Shown: positions 36,612 through 46,776, counted from the stretch's first letter. The stretch: 64,000 bases of DNA from Trichomonas vaginalis G3 (GCF_026262505.1 NC_067206.1:8088879-8152878), one strand, 5' to 3'. The notes: generated from the sequence alone by a model not told the origin. Program-made: numbers and translations.

Positions 36612-37505
36612 ATGAAGCATTTAAACACAGTGAAACATGAATGAAAGCATGGAAAAGCAAGCTCAACAGTTCTCTCATTCTTCCTTTCAGTAAGGACTAT
36701 GAGTTCTGTTTCAAATGGTGTTATTATCTATTGTGAAAGATGGGGTCAGGAAAGACATTTAACATCATTCGTCATATACTCATAACAGAGCGTTTAGGAA
36801 ACGACTCTTACTATGACCAAATCATTATATCAGCAACTTCAGACTCTATGGACTCAACAGCGAAAACATGTATGTCAAAAGTTCAAGCCTCTGTCGTTAA
36901 AGTTCCAGACAGTGAACTCATTGAATTTCTTCAACGTTACATTCGACGTAAGAGGAAATATTATGCCATCGTTGAATTTATACAGTCAGGAATGCAAAAG
37001 ACTTCTGAGGAGATGGAAAAGAATTATTGACAAACACCACTTACGTCAATACTCAGGAGTTTACGATATGAAACGACTTACAAACTACATTCTGTCAAAA
37101 CTTTCAAAATTACCCCTTCAAAAAGTATCCTTCAAACACTCTGCTCGTTTGTGACGACTTCGCCGGAAAAGGTTTTAGTGTTCAAAACCAGACTCACCAT
37201 TAGCTAACATCATTACTAAAGTCAGACATTATCACTTAACTGTAGCAATACTTATGCAAACATGGAGGTTTTTAGCTTTAAACCTAAAACGTCTCATAAC
37301 TGACTTCGTTATCTTTCAAGGTTTCTCACGTTATGATATTGAACTCATTTGGGAACAGTCAGGTATAACATTACCTTTTGAAGAAATTTGGGAAGCATAT
37401 AAGTCTCTCATCTCTCCTCGTTCATACCTTGAGATTCATATCATGACTAATACCATTAAAGTCAAAAATATTCCATGGGAACGACAACATTGTTTTAAAG
37501 CTTAA
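36612..37505 (+). pseudogene. Packaging ATPase, decayed copy in M2
   Basis: Clear match to the intact gene at 50626, with indels near the start (36620-36730), near 37015, 37105, 37165 and at the C-terminus. Walker A (KMGSGKTF) and the sensor LMQTWRF are still readable in separate frames. Encodes no complete enzyme. Confidence 0.85.
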
Positions 37506-37887
37506 CCTTCAATTGACTGATGGTAAACAAATTCCATGCATCTCTGTCGCCATTTCTGTTAATATTTTTGCTGTCATTCATATCATCCACTTCCCCATCC
37601 GTTAGCTTTTGAGGATATGTGTTAGAATAGCTGTTCTTAAATGAAGGCTTCTCTCCCTTGAGAGCATAAACTCTATAACTTTCTGCATACTTTATGTTTG
37701 AACCTCCTGAGCCATCATTGACATAAATTTTTATAGGCTTCCACCCTTTGTTCATGTTCCTGCTTTTTCCCTTAGCTCTTTTGTTCAGTAGTTCTACATC
37801 TTTATACACAGCTCCTGTCTCAGTGAATTCAACAATATTTTCATTCGTTAGCTTTACATTCAAACCCTTGTCGAGTATATTGTTCAT
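37495..37887 (-). CDS. Small conserved Maverick protein (130 residues)
   Basis: Starts MNNILDKGLNVKLTNENIVE at the ATG directly after the shared promoter; the frame stays open upstream, but that part overlaps the divergent gene. Basic central region (NKRAKGKSRNMNKGWKPIKI), Gly/Ser turn and a C-terminus ending FTISQLKVKL. Nearly identical to 51510-51902 in M3. It occupies the same head-to-head position as 8794-9213 in M1. Unknown function. Confidence 0.65.
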   Translation of the reverse strand: MNNILDKGLNVKLTNENIVEFTETGAVYKDVELLNKRAKGKSRNMNKGWKPIKIYVNDGSGGSNIKYAESYRVYALKGEKPSFKNSYSNTYPQKLTDGEVDDMNDSKNINRNGDRDAWNLFTISQLKVKL

Positions 37888-37921
37888 TTCATACATATAA
37901 AAGGTTTTTATTCTATATGAA
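37888..37921. promoter_or_regulatory. Bidirectional virion-class promoter
   Basis: On the plus strand ends GGTTTTTATTCTATATGAAATG, with the same TTTTTATTCTA core as 9214-9231 in M1. The minus-strand start has GTATGAAATG. Confidence 0.5.
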
Positions 37922-38539
37922 ATGAGAAGCAAATCCATCTTAGCTGGTGCCGTTAATGTTCCAATTGAACCAACATCAAATGTTGACTCACGAACGACAA
38001 ACAATATTGTCATAAAGAACTATAGTTCAGAGTGTTTGAAAGAAAAAGAACCAGAACTTAAGTCGGTGAATTTAAACTCAGCTTCAAACGCTAACGCTAC
38101 ATCAGATGTTAAGTTAGAGTATCCACCTCCATTAGAGCCCATAATTTCACGTGAAGCCAACGACAACCCTTACACAAATGTTCAAACAAATTCTTCAGAT
38201 AACGTAGACCATTACCTTCTTCAGTTGTATCAAACTATCTTACTCAAAGACGATAAGAAGCTTTTGACAAATCTTATAAGCAAGAACCAAATAATTCTAA
38301 CAAAGGTGGACCTTGAAAATGTTATATCACGAATAACATGGAAACAATATGTCATTGACTATCTCGACCCTGAAATCGAATGCTGTGGTCAAACGCCAAT
38401 ATTCATGAAAATAGGTAACATCCGCATCATTGAAACACCAGGAACTACAGGAGTTGAGTTTAAGTATAGATATTCGAACGAGTATACAAAACTATCTACT
38501 GACTATAAGCTTTGTTTGAAATATGTTTTAGTAAATTAA
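37922..38539 (+). CDS. Conserved Maverick protein with Cys-Cys-Gly motif
   Basis: 205 residues. The N-terminal half is polar and variable. The C-terminal half has LDPEIECCGQTPIFMKIGN and strands ending LCLKYVLVN, matching 9232 in M1 and 51937 in M3. Between M2 and M3 the polar part differs slightly near residues 70-77 (PPPLEPI versus PPLDQI). No wider family recognised. Virion-linked by position and promoter. Confidence 0.75.
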   Translation: MRSKSILAGAVNVPIEPTSNVDSRTTNNIVIKNYSSECLKEKEPELKSVNLNSASNANATSDVKLEYPPPLEPIISREANDNPYTNVQTNSSDNVDHYLLQLYQTILLKDDKKLLTNLISKNQIILTKVDLENVISRITWKQYVIDYLDPEIECCGQTPIFMKIGNIRIIETPGTTGVEFKYRYSNEYTKLSTDYKLCLKYVLVN

Positions 38540-38540
38540 A

Positions 38541-38588
38541 GCAGTCAGTCAGTCAGTCAATGACTGACTTAGGTTAGTCAAAAAAATT
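38541..38588. terminator. Stem-loop insertion between convergent genes
   Basis: GTCAGTCAGTCAGTCAATGA followed by CTGACTTAGGTTAGTC forms a stem of AGTCAGTCA with TGACTGACT. It lies between the two convergent stop codons and is absent from M3, where the flanks join directly. It could act as a terminator, or be a chance slippage insert. Confidence 0.35.
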
Positions 38589-38831
38589 TCAAGTTAGCAA
38601 TTTGTAATATCTATCCAAAACTTCTTCAACACTATTGAACTCATCTTCATAATGCAAACCTAATCTTATTGACTTGGTGCAGTTTTCACTAACACAATAT
38701 TTTTCTGTTCTCTTGACTGACATAACTAATTCATTTGTTTCATCAAACAGCAACAACCAAAGTTCATGACCTAATACATAACATTCATACTTTATATTTT
38801 TAGCTCTGAGTTCTCTTGTAAGCTGTTGCAT
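38589..38831 (-). CDS. Small conserved Maverick protein (80 residues)
   Basis: MQQLTRELRAKNIKYECYVL start, SVEEVLDRYYKLLT end. Counterpart of 9820 (M1) and 52548 (M3). It overlaps the end of the upstream gene (38792) by 40 bases on the same strand, so the two are probably expressed together. Unknown function. Confidence 0.7.
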   Translation of the reverse strand: MQQLTRELRAKNIKYECYVLGHELWLLLFDETNELVMSVKRTEKYCVSENCTKSIRLGLHYEDEFNSVEEVLDRYYKLLT

Positions 38832-39568
38832 TTAATATTTTCTAAAAAGTCAACTTCAACAGTCATTCGCACTGGTGCCTTCAGTTCTACAGGCTCTCCT
38901 TGAAAGTCAACAAGTCTGAATTGCATGTCTTTCAAATTATGAGGACTAATGCGAACCCATTTACCTAAATGAGTTGCTATGACAGGAACGTTTGGAATGA
39001 ACATTGAATTTACTTCATAACAGAAAGACTTATATTCTACTGAACCTTTACTATTAACTCCTGAAATACCTGTGACATTAGCTATTTTTGACTCAATGTA
39101 CAAACAATTGCCATAACATACGTATGGAACAGATTTCATCTCAATCGTTTTGTCAACACTTTTCAAAGGAAATGTCATATGGTATGCTCCCAGAAGCAAT
39201 TGAACTCTATGACTTATTCGTGTTATCTTAAACTCCTTCGCATAATTGAACTTCAAAACTCCTGCAATAAGTTTAACATTCATTAATTTTTCTTCGTTAT
39301 CCTTGTTTATTGTAGTATTTATGAGAGCATTTAACACTCCAGCTAATGTTTCCATCTTATATTCTACATTATTGTGAAATCTTATTTCGTGCTTCTTTCC
39401 ATCTATTTCAATCTCTATGAAATCTGTTTCATCTGTTATGACAAAAGTTGCGATAGTATTGAAGTCAACAACTCTGAAAGCAAGCGCTTCATTCTGAAGA
39501 CCTAAGTTTGTTTGTAGCTTTACTGTCCCGTATTCGTTTGGGTCTGTACTTTGCAAATAGAACAACAT
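38792..39568 (-). CDS. Beta-rich virion-like protein (258 residues)
   Basis: Intact in M2; frameshifted in M3 (52748-53523) and in M1 (10061-10876). Regular alternating strands throughout, an internal CYGNCLYIESKIANVTGI block, and a C-terminal block QFRLVDFQGEPVELKAPVRM then TVEVDFLE, typical of the closing strands of a jelly roll. A spike-base or minor virion role is likely, since it is always next to the fibre gene and shares a bidirectional promoter with it. Inference only. Confidence 0.65.
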   Translation of the reverse strand: MLFYLQSTDPNEYGTVKLQTNLGLQNEALAFRVVDFNTIATFVITDETDFIEIEIDGKKHEIRFHNNVEYKMETLAGVLNALINTTINKDNEEKLMNVKLIAGVLKFNYAKEFKITRISHRVQLLLGAYHMTFPLKSVDKTIEMKSVPYVCYGNCLYIESKIANVTGISGVNSKGSVEYKSFCYEVNSMFIPNVPVIATHLGKWVRISPHNLKDMQFRLVDFQGEPVELKAPVRMTVEVDFLENIKCNSLQENSELKI

Positions 39569-39585
39569 TTTATTCTCATTAAAAT
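39569..39585. promoter_or_regulatory. Bidirectional virion-class promoter
   Basis: TTTATTCTCATTAAAAT between divergent starts; the identical block is at 53524-53540 in M3. Confidence 0.5.
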
Positions 39586-42455
39586 ATGACTATTGCTGCA
39601 TATGCGTATGAAACAAATGAAGCAAGAAGAGCACACGAATTAGTAAATGAAAACTCAACATTAACCATTGAAGGCAATGATTTAGTCATTGACGATGGAA
39701 AAACTAAAAAAGTCATTGATTTCGATACTTTTAACACTTATGACCCATTCATTACAACAAGCAAGGTTCCCATCATAAATGATGTAACGGTGCAATATAT
39801 AAATTCAACAGTAGCTGCCTCATTAGTGAAAGTACTGAATGTTCTCATTGAATTACTAAAGAGCTTCCGATTTGACGACAACATTAAATGCTTAAAGAAT
39901 TTAGTCATGAATGAGAAACAAATTCTCGGCGTTGCTGGTAGCAGTAATGATGTACACCTTATGACATTAGAATATTATAACGAACATAAAGATGAACTGA
40001 AAGGAGAGAAGGGTGACACTGGACCTCAAGGACCACAAGGAATACAAGGACCTCAAGGCGAAAACGGTTTGGATGGTGAAGATGGAAGGGATGGAAAAAC
40101 TGCTAAATCATGGATATGGGACCTTATAAATACTGGTTTAACAGCTGCTTCATATGGATTTCTTCAATACCAAATCGGAAAGATATGGGCTGTACTTGGT
40201 GAAGAAGCTTTAGATGACGTCAAAGATGCTTTGAACTTCATTTCAAATGGTTCTGATACTATTAAAACTTTATCTGGTTGGATGCAAGAAACAAGGAGTC
40301 AAATAGATACTGTAAGACGTATAGCAAACAATGCACGTACGGGATTGGATACTTTTACGAGAAGCACAAAATACACTAAAGGAAGCAAATGATATTCTTG
40401 GCTCAGTATCAGACATGCATGAAGATTGGCTTAAAGGTATTGACAAATTTAAAAAATCACAGTCAGTCTATTGCTGACTACAAGAAAAGTATAGATTTTT
40501 TACATAGTGCTATGGACGTACATGATGGAAGCATAAGGAACTTACTTAATGCTAACAATAACTTACCAGGAACTATTAAAGCATTTATAAAGTCCTTTGT
40601 AAAGCCTGGTGCTCTAACATTTAGGTCTTTGAGAGCAAGAGCATTGAAGTCAAGAGATGCAGAAACTCCAACAGAACCTACAGAAGGAACTGAAACAACA
40701 GAAACTCCAGAGGATCCACCAAAACCAACGGCAAATGAAATATTGTTCGAATATTTTCCAAGATACTCTGTCCTCATTGCATACATTCAAGAAATACTTA
40801 AGAAAGCTGACTTGACTTTGGGGGATGATGAAAGTTCTGTATATCTTTCGTTCCAATTCCAAATAGCAGAACTTTTGAGACAGATATGCTTAATGTATGA
40901 CAACATCTCTGATTTCACAAGATATGACGACGACCATGACCCCGAACACGGCGAAGAAGAAGTTTTACAAACATCCATTAAGACAGGAAAGGTTTTAACT
41001 CAAAGTATCATTATTGACACCGAAGATGGCGAAGTGGACGTTCTTCAAGAGCTGAAGAAAAATACTTCTTCGGGAGGTGGTGGTAGGCATGAACTTGAAA
41101 TAAATGAGATAGAAGAGAAATTAGCCGAAAAAGCAGACAAAAACCATGTTCATTATATAAGTTCAGATGAACAGATTATAACGGATTATCATGGATATTT
41201 AACACGAACTGAAGAAAGAGTGAAGACAAAAGATGTTAATGAAAGAAGATATAAATACATTCGTGCTGAAGGTTATGACATACGTTGTACTGTACAGTAT
41301 GACACAGGTAAAGCACCAGAAGCATTTGATTATAACGATGAAATTTATGCTTCATACTTCTTTGTTAACGGTGTATTAGTTGAACCAAGATTTATGTTGA
41401 GAGTTAAGGCAAAAATAACTTTTGAAGATGCTATTAAAAGTAAAGCTGACAAAGATGAACTTGACGCAACGAACAAAGTTTTGAAATCTCATAAACACAA
41501 TATCTCCGATATAAATGAACTTCAAGCTACATTAAATAGTAAAGCTGACAAGAACCATACACATGAATCCTTCACTACTGTTAGAGCAGACGACATAATA
41601 TTGAACTATACCCTTGGTTCAAGTGCACCTTTAGAAAATCCAAGTACAAGCGTAAAAGATACTCTTAATAGTTTAGATAGTAAATGTATGAACATTGAAG
41701 GTCGTGTCAGAAACTTTGAAACATATGAACTACCAGCAATGTTAGATAAAAAAGCAGATAAAGAACATACACATAACTCCTTCTCAACTGTTGCTATAGA
41801 AAGTATTGAAGGAACGGTTGGCGGAACTGGTGGGGATGCATTATATTATAAACCTCCTAACTTTCCACAAGGTTTAACATCGAATGAAAACATAACAACG
41901 AAGAAAGACATTAGCTGTAAAAATGTTTATGTCATGGATGATGAAAATAATGTTAAATTCACTGCTCAAGATTTATATGATAAGAAAGCTGACAAAACAG
42001 AGCTTCAAACATTAAAGACTGAAATACTTCAAACATTATATCCTATAGGCTCTATTTATACGTCAATGAACTCAACAAATCCAGCAAGTGTTTTAGGTTT
42101 TGGTACGTGGCAGCAGATTGTAGACAAATTCTTATACTGTGCTAACTCTTCAAAGCAAACAGGAGGCTCAAAGAAAATTAAAGAAGCAAACTTACCTGCG
42201 CACACTCATACAGGAACTACAAACTTTTCTGGCGACCATAGCCACTCATTAAGAGACCACCCATTATACAACTCAGACTATGAAGCTGGCAATGAAGTTT
42301 TATCTCCATCTTATAACAATTCAGCAAAAAAGACTTTTCGACCAACTGAACCAGGAGGAAATCATTCACACACTTTCACAACAAATCCAACAGGTTCGGG
42401 TGCAGATTATATGCCACCATTTATGACTGTATTCGCATGGTACCGTCTTGAATAA
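39586..42455 (+). pseudogene. Phage-like tail-fibre protein with collagen repeats (two frameshifts)
   Basis: One gene of about 950 residues, read as 39586-40392 plus 40389-42455, because two nearby indels (about 40350 and 40450) shift the frame and restore coding. In order: conserved N-terminus (IAAYAYE), strands, eleven collagen Gly-X-Y triplets starting GEKGDTGPQGPQGIQGPQ (39998-40098), helices, a Pro/Thr-Glu linker and repeated KADK segments. Then the ADDIILNYTLGSSAPLENPS block, and a collar-like YPIGSIYTSMNSTNPASVLG with C-terminal HTHTG, HSHSL and HSHTF motifs ending MPPFMTVFAWYRLE. Such layout is known from phage receptor-binding fibres (T4 gp12/gp37 style, where HxH motifs bind metal). 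Probably a trimeric surface adhesin. Confidence 0.82.
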
Positions 42456-42474
42456 AATCTTTATTTTTACATAA

Positions 42475-43560
42475 ATGAGTTTAAAAGAAGTATTCGAATC
42501 ATCACCGTGGAGGTCATTTAAGAAGTTCAATGAAGCTGCAAAGAGTTGGGGATTTACTAACAGAGCTGAAGTGAAAAGGTTCTTTGACAAAAATGTTGTA
42601 CATCAAACAAAAATAAACCCTTACGACTACTTTTTACCAATTTACTCCAACACTCCTGACGCATACCAATTTGACACTCTCATTCAAAGCAGAAAAGGAG
42701 GCCATAAACCTTTCCTCATCTTCATAAATGTTAACACTCGTAAAGCATATGCATATCCAATGAAAAATAAAAGAACTCGTGAAGTGTTAAGAGTTTTACA
42801 AAAGTTTGTAGCAGAACATAACCCAAGTACTTTAACATCAGACCAAGACGGTGCATACCTCAGCAATGAAATCACAGAATTTCTCATTAAGCATAACATA
42901 ACTCACTACACTACTGAAGACCACAACCATAACATACTCGGCATCATAAACCGCTTCATAAGGACTCTCAGAGATTTAAATCAAGAGCGAGACTTTACCG
43001 AAGAAACAATGAAACATTTTCTCGAAGTATATAATTCCTCAACGCATTCTACAACAGGACATACACCAAATTCAATGACACAACAACAAGAAGAAAAGTA
43101 TATACAAAAGAAACGAAGTCAAACACAAAATATCAGAAATTCAACACAATTTACCCTCATTCCTGGTACAAAAGTTCGTGTAGTTCTTGACGACAAACCG
43201 TTGACAAAGAAACGTTTAAGGTTAAGTCGAAACTATTATATAGTAGATTCAACGCAAGGTAATGGATATCTTATAAAAGCTGCTGACGATTCGATTGCGT
43301 TTTACCCTCTTCATAAGTTAGTCGAAAGTAGTAATGGCAAACTTGCTGAAACCATTGACGAAGCAAAGCGAGGAGTGGTTATTGAAATACTTGGCTATAA
43401 CATAAACGATGACACTTATAAAGTAAGATATGAAGGAGGCGTTGAAGATGTTATACCATCTAAGAACTTGAGAGAGTCGAAGCCAACACATCTGGGACCA
43501 TTAGAGCGGGAGTACTGGAAAGACAAAAATATGCCAGAAAGAATAAGAAAATTCTTCTAA
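42475..43560 (+). CDS. Maverick integrase (retroviral-type, rve domain)
   Basis: 361 residues, intact. Inserts element DNA into host chromosomes. Residues 55-170 form the RNase-H-like core: first Asp D67 (AYQFDTLIQS), second Asp D123 (LTSDQDGAYLS). At the site normally occupied by catalytic Glu, 36 residues further on, N159 is found (NILGIINRFIRTLRDLN). A zinc-binding HHCC N-terminus is not seen. The C-terminal part has an SH3-like region (TKVRVVLDDKPLTKKRLRLS) and a chromo-like segment (TYKVRYEGGVEDVIPSKNL). The M3 copy differs by only a few residues. Start codon 20 bases after the fibre stop, behind TTTTTACATAAATG. Confidence 0.9.
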   Translation: MSLKEVFESSPWRSFKKFNEAAKSWGFTNRAEVKRFFDKNVVHQTKINPYDYFLPIYSNTPDAYQFDTLIQSRKGGHKPFLIFINVNTRKAYAYPMKNKRTREVLRVLQKFVAEHNPSTLTSDQDGAYLSNEITEFLIKHNITHYTTEDHNHNILGIINRFIRTLRDLNQERDFTEETMKHFLEVYNSSTHSTTGHTPNSMTQQQEEKYIQKKRSQTQNIRNSTQFTLIPGTKVRVVLDDKPLTKKRLRLSRNYYIVDSTQGNGYLIKAADDSIAFYPLHKLVESSNGKLAETIDEAKRGVVIEILGYNINDDTYKVRYEGGVEDVIPSKNLRESKPTHLGPLEREYWKDKNMPERIRKFF

Positions 43561-43669
43561 ACTTTTTCATTAGATGTAAATCAGACATGAACGAGAACAG
43601 TCATGATATCATTAATGGTACCATTTATTTTAACATAAAGACGCAAAGCGGCGGGGCATAGCCCATGAC
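43561..43669. other. Spacer with two-stem GC palindrome
   Basis: Contains a two-stem unit at 43640-43664: CGC-AAA-GCG then GGGC-ATA-GCCC. This is the third distinct version of the element found in frame at 35571 and 60255. No gene. Confidence 0.6.
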
Positions 43670-43735
43670 CAAAAATAATTTTTAGGGTAGATGGGTATTT
43701 CTACCCTCATTTCTACCCTCATGAATTTTCATGAA
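43670..43735. repeat. Covarying dyad, GGTAGA type
   Basis: CAAAAATAATTTTTAGGGTA, GATGGGTATTTCTACCCTCA, then TTTCTACCCTCATGAATTTTC. Same layout as 16942-17005, but every GGTGA/CACC arm is replaced by GGGTA/TACCC. Confidence 0.7.
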
Positions 43736-43803
43736 TTTCCTTAAAATAGAAAAAATAAAGTTAGTTTTATTTTTATTTATTTTTTTTATTTTGTATAAAA
43801 GAT

Positions 43804-44744
43804 ATGATTTCAACAATCGGCACAACAACAATTCAAACAACAACAGCACCAAACTCGTTAGTCATGAATCCAACATCTATGTTAGTAGAGATGAAAAACT
43901 TCATTCCTTCTTCATATAGTTTTGGAACAGAAATACAAAGAATAAAGCAAGAACTTTTAACAAGTAATTTAGACTGTACCGCACAGGATGAAGAAAATGA
44001 AGAATATCTTTATGACATGCAGGACATTATTGACCATTTACCCAAATTGCCTGAAATCCAGCAACAAAAGCTCACTATTCCTGAATTCGATAAAATAGAA
44101 GTGAAACCAACTGACTCAGTAGAAATAAAGAAGTTCATACGTAAAGTAAACTATGAGTTTCTAGGATATCATTGCAACCATAAAGTTATGGACAAAGATT
44201 GCGACATGGTATATAAGAACATCTCTGACATATATAAATCGGAGGAGTTTAAGACATACGACAACTTTGTTTCATTAGTTGCAAAATGTGTATGGCAGAT
44301 AAGAGATAAAGATAGAAGAGGTAAAGTATGGCATGAACAGATAAAACCAGCAGCTTTTGAGTTAAAGAAAACCATTGACGCCTTAGTTGTTCTAGCAGGT
44401 CAAATTTCAATGTATAACGCAAAAATGAATCCGCAATGTTCTAAATGTAAAGCAGCAATGAGGAAATATAACTACTCCGTCAAAGAGATAGAACGAATGA
44501 GAACGACTATGCTGACTTAAAGAAAGAAGCAGAGAAACCAGCGGAAAATAAAATGGACATGTTAGCATTTCTGAACAAAAACTATCCAACTGCTGACGAT
44601 TTCCTTCTATCTGACTTCAAGAAGAAGTATAAAGAAACCTTCGACATTGTTAAAACTTTTGATATCCTCAGCGAAGAAATAGAAGCTACGAAGCTGTTTA
44701 GAATCTCACGAATTCATAACGTTTACCATGTGAAACGTTTATAA
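43804..44744 (+). pseudogene. CxxC Maverick protein, frameshifted
   Basis: Counterpart of the intact gene at 17252-18166. Starts MISTIGTTTIQTTTAPNSLV, keeps YHCNHKVMDKDCD and PQCSKCKAAMRKYN, then loses frame near 44505 and resumes at about 44520 for the C-terminal NKMDMLAFLNKNYPTADDF part. One indel. Preceded by ATTTTGTATAAAAGATATG, a variant of the A/T-box promoter. Confidence 0.8.
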
Positions 44745-44812
44745 AATAACTGGGGTAGAAATGAGGGTAGAAATTAGGTTAGATATACCCATCTACCCTA
44801 AAAATTATTTTA
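44745..44812. repeat. Covarying dyad, inverse orientation
   Basis: GGGGTAGAAATGAGGGTAGA, AATTAGGTTAGATATACCC, ATCTACCCTAAAAATTATTT. GGTAGA-type arms with one GGTTAGA unit; opposite orientation to 43670. Confidence 0.65.
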
Positions 44813-44906
44813 ACATAAATGACCAAAAATAATGAATTTCATTAGTTAGAAAAATAATGCTAATTTTATTTTTTTCTAATTTTTTATCTTGTATGTAAGA
44901 ACAGAA

Positions 44907-45572
44907 ATGTCAGTCGAAGCAAAAACATTCACGAACAAATCTAATGGCGAAACATTCACAAAAGGCACTTATAACGGTATTGAAGTCTTATGTAGAGACA
45001 AGGATGGTTACATTAATGCAACAAAGATGGCAAGAGAAGCAGGAAAGTTAAACCATTTAAACAGATTTCTCAATAGTGCTAAAATGCAGGAAATTCTTGA
45101 GTTTTGGTTGAAAGAATACGGTCAAGCCAAAAGTGGCTTGACATCAAAACAAGCATTTTATGAGCTTACTAAGGGTGTTATAAATGAATTCAAAGGTATT
45201 TACATACATCCTGACCTCGTTCATTTTGTTGCTGAATGGTGCTCTGTAAAGTATGCATTTTATGTCAAAGATATTATGGACTCCATAGACAAGAAAGTTC
45301 ATGAGAAATTAGATGAAGAAGAACTTGAAGATAAAGTAGAGAATGCTAAACCTTTGTTTGAAGAAGAAGTTAGAAAAATGTGCGAAAAACAATTAGAACA
45401 TGAACGTGAGATATGTTATGGTTATAGAGATTCTCCATACGAACTAGACCAATGGGAACAAGAAGATTTAAAGAGAGAATTTAGAGAATATGAACTCGCT
45501 AAGATAGCATTAGAAGCTGCAGAAAAGAAGTTAAAAGTTTGGGGTCGTTTTGTACAAAAATATTGTGAGTAA
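44907..45572 (+). CDS. KilA-N domain protein (221 residues)
   Basis: A clean KilA-N domain at residues 15-130: YNGIEVLCRDKDGYINATKM, then LNRFLNSAKMQEILEFWLKE, then GIYIHPDLVHFVAEWCSVKY. The C-terminal 90 residues are charged helices with no second domain. A DNA-binding regulator typical of large DNA viruses and phages. Start taken at 44907, after TTGTATGTAAGAACAGAA. Fragments of this gene are scattered in the repeat field of M1 (18237 and 19540), although M1 has no intact copy. Confidence 0.85.
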   Translation: MSVEAKTFTNKSNGETFTKGTYNGIEVLCRDKDGYINATKMAREAGKLNHLNRFLNSAKMQEILEFWLKEYGQAKSGLTSKQAFYELTKGVINEFKGIYIHPDLVHFVAEWCSVKYAFYVKDIMDSIDKKVHEKLDEEELEDKVENAKPLFEEEVRKMCEKQLEHEREICYGYRDSPYELDQWEQEDLKREFREYELAKIALEAAEKKLKVWGRFVQKYCE

Positions 45573-45600
45573 ATGAACCATTTATTTTTGTCATAAATGA

Positions 45601-45665
45601 CCAAAAAATAATGTTTATGTTAGAATGTTAGATCTAACACGTTTTCTAACCTCTTTTATAACATG
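45601..45665. repeat. Covarying dyad, GTTAGA type
   Basis: CCAAAAAATAATGTTTATGT, TAGAATGTTAGATCTAACAC, GTTTTCTAACCTCTTTTATA. Same layout again, with GTTAG/CTAAC arms around GATC. Confidence 0.7.
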
Positions 45666-45770
45666 GTCTAAAACTCTCGAAAATCATGAATTTTTGACAT
45701 TTCTTTAAGACAGAAAAAATAAAGTTAGAATTTTTTTATTTATTTTTTTATTTTGTATGTAAAGACAGAA

Positions 45771-46598
45771 ATGACAACATTAGAGAACACAACAACTGCT
45801 ATCGTTCATGAAGCCATAAATGAAGAATACGAATACATACAATATAACAAACAACTTCGCCTCATTCGTTCTGTCAAAGACGATATGTACCAAATGCAAA
45901 GTATAATGAACGCTCTTCGTTCTACAAAGCAAGCATATCATTGGTTTGAAAACCAACAGACAAAAGAACTTTTAGAAGAATTTCCTCATATGATTGCTTC
46001 CCTCGGAAAACCGAGAGAAGAGATTCCGTATGAAAATCGCAAGAATTTGGCTCCTGGTTTGAAAGGTTATTATGTTCATAGACTTTTAGTAAATGCTGTA
46101 GCAATGTGGGCTTCACCTCGTTATGCTTGTTATATTTTCATGATGTTAGATGAACTATATAAAGCAGAACGTGAAGATATGGAAAAGAAACTTCAAGCAA
46201 AAGATGAAGTCATTGAATCCAAAGACAAAAGCATACAGAAAAGAATACCACGTTCAGTACCAAAAGGAAAGAAAAAGAGTTATAAGTATATGATATATAC
46301 TGAAGAGTTGGAGAAAGAAGAAGACAGAGATATGGTTATGTTGCATTTAGTGAGAAGAAACAACAAGAGCTTTTATGACTTAGCTAAGATATATAAATCT
46401 GACAGAAACCGGTTCTATCGTGAAAACTTACCGATTTCAATGACACCGAATGAGCAAATAAAGGAAATTGTCAAAAATACTCTTCCTCAAACACACTATG
46501 ACATCAAAGGTTGCACAATACTTACATTCAAAGAAGACTTACCGCTACTGAAAGAAAAGATAATAGAATATTTTGACAACTTCAAAGAGGAAGAATAA
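45771..46598 (+). CDS. KilA-N protein with DUF3627-like C-terminus
   Basis: 275 residues; close homologue of 14795-15601 and 58473-59300. KilA-N-like N-terminal half (STKQAYHWFENQQTKEL to ACYIFMMLDELYK), a coiled linker with an extra KDEVIESKDKS segment absent from M1, and the C-terminal SFYDLAKIYKSDRN region ending EYFDNFKEEE. Start chosen at the ATG after TATGTAAAGACAGAA, the conserved promoter block of this gene group. Intact. Confidence 0.82.
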   Translation: MTTLENTTTAIVHEAINEEYEYIQYNKQLRLIRSVKDDMYQMQSIMNALRSTKQAYHWFENQQTKELLEEFPHMIASLGKPREEIPYENRKNLAPGLKGYYVHRLLVNAVAMWASPRYACYIFMMLDELYKAEREDMEKKLQAKDEVIESKDKSIQKRIPRSVPKGKKKSYKYMIYTEELEKEEDRDMVMLHLVRRNNKSFYDLAKIYKSDRNRFYRENLPISMTPNEQIKEIVKNTLPQTHYDIKGCTILTFKEDLPLLKEKIIEYFDNFKEEE

Positions 46599-46653
46599 AA
46601 AAAATCTAAGCTAATTTTATTTTTTTATAAAATTTTATCTCATATGAAAGAAC

Positions 46654-46776
46654 ATGAATTTAGAATATTCGGAACTCATGACAGAAGAAGAGAACGAACA
46701 ACATGTAAAAGATTATGCAAAGAGGAAGAATAAAAAAAATCTTCATCAAAAATGTAACAAAATCAATGTTGTGTGA
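46654..46776 (+). CDS. Possible remnant of a truncated Maverick gene (40 residues)
   Basis: Opens MNLEYSELMTEEENEQ behind a KilA-N-like promoter (TTTTATCTCATATGAAAGAAC) and ends after a Lys-rich stretch. The promoter and first codons are repeated at 48111-48160 on the far side of the mariner. Probably the beginning of a gene whose body was lost at the M2/M3 junction. Confidence 0.35.
   Translation: MNLEYSELMTEEENEQHVKDYAKRKNKKNLHQKCNKINVV

Noticed and set aside
39586-42455. Bacterial or phage contamination because of the tail-fibre protein
   Set aside because: The gene lies in a collinear block present in M2 and M3, with a homologue in M1, and shares promoters and AT-rich composition with neighbouring Maverick genes.
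45753-45770. Longer KilA-N protein starts (MYVKTEM type) at several genes
   Set aside because: The upstream extension has no ATG (it would begin at TTG) and coincides with the conserved promoter block; the later ATG is the better start.
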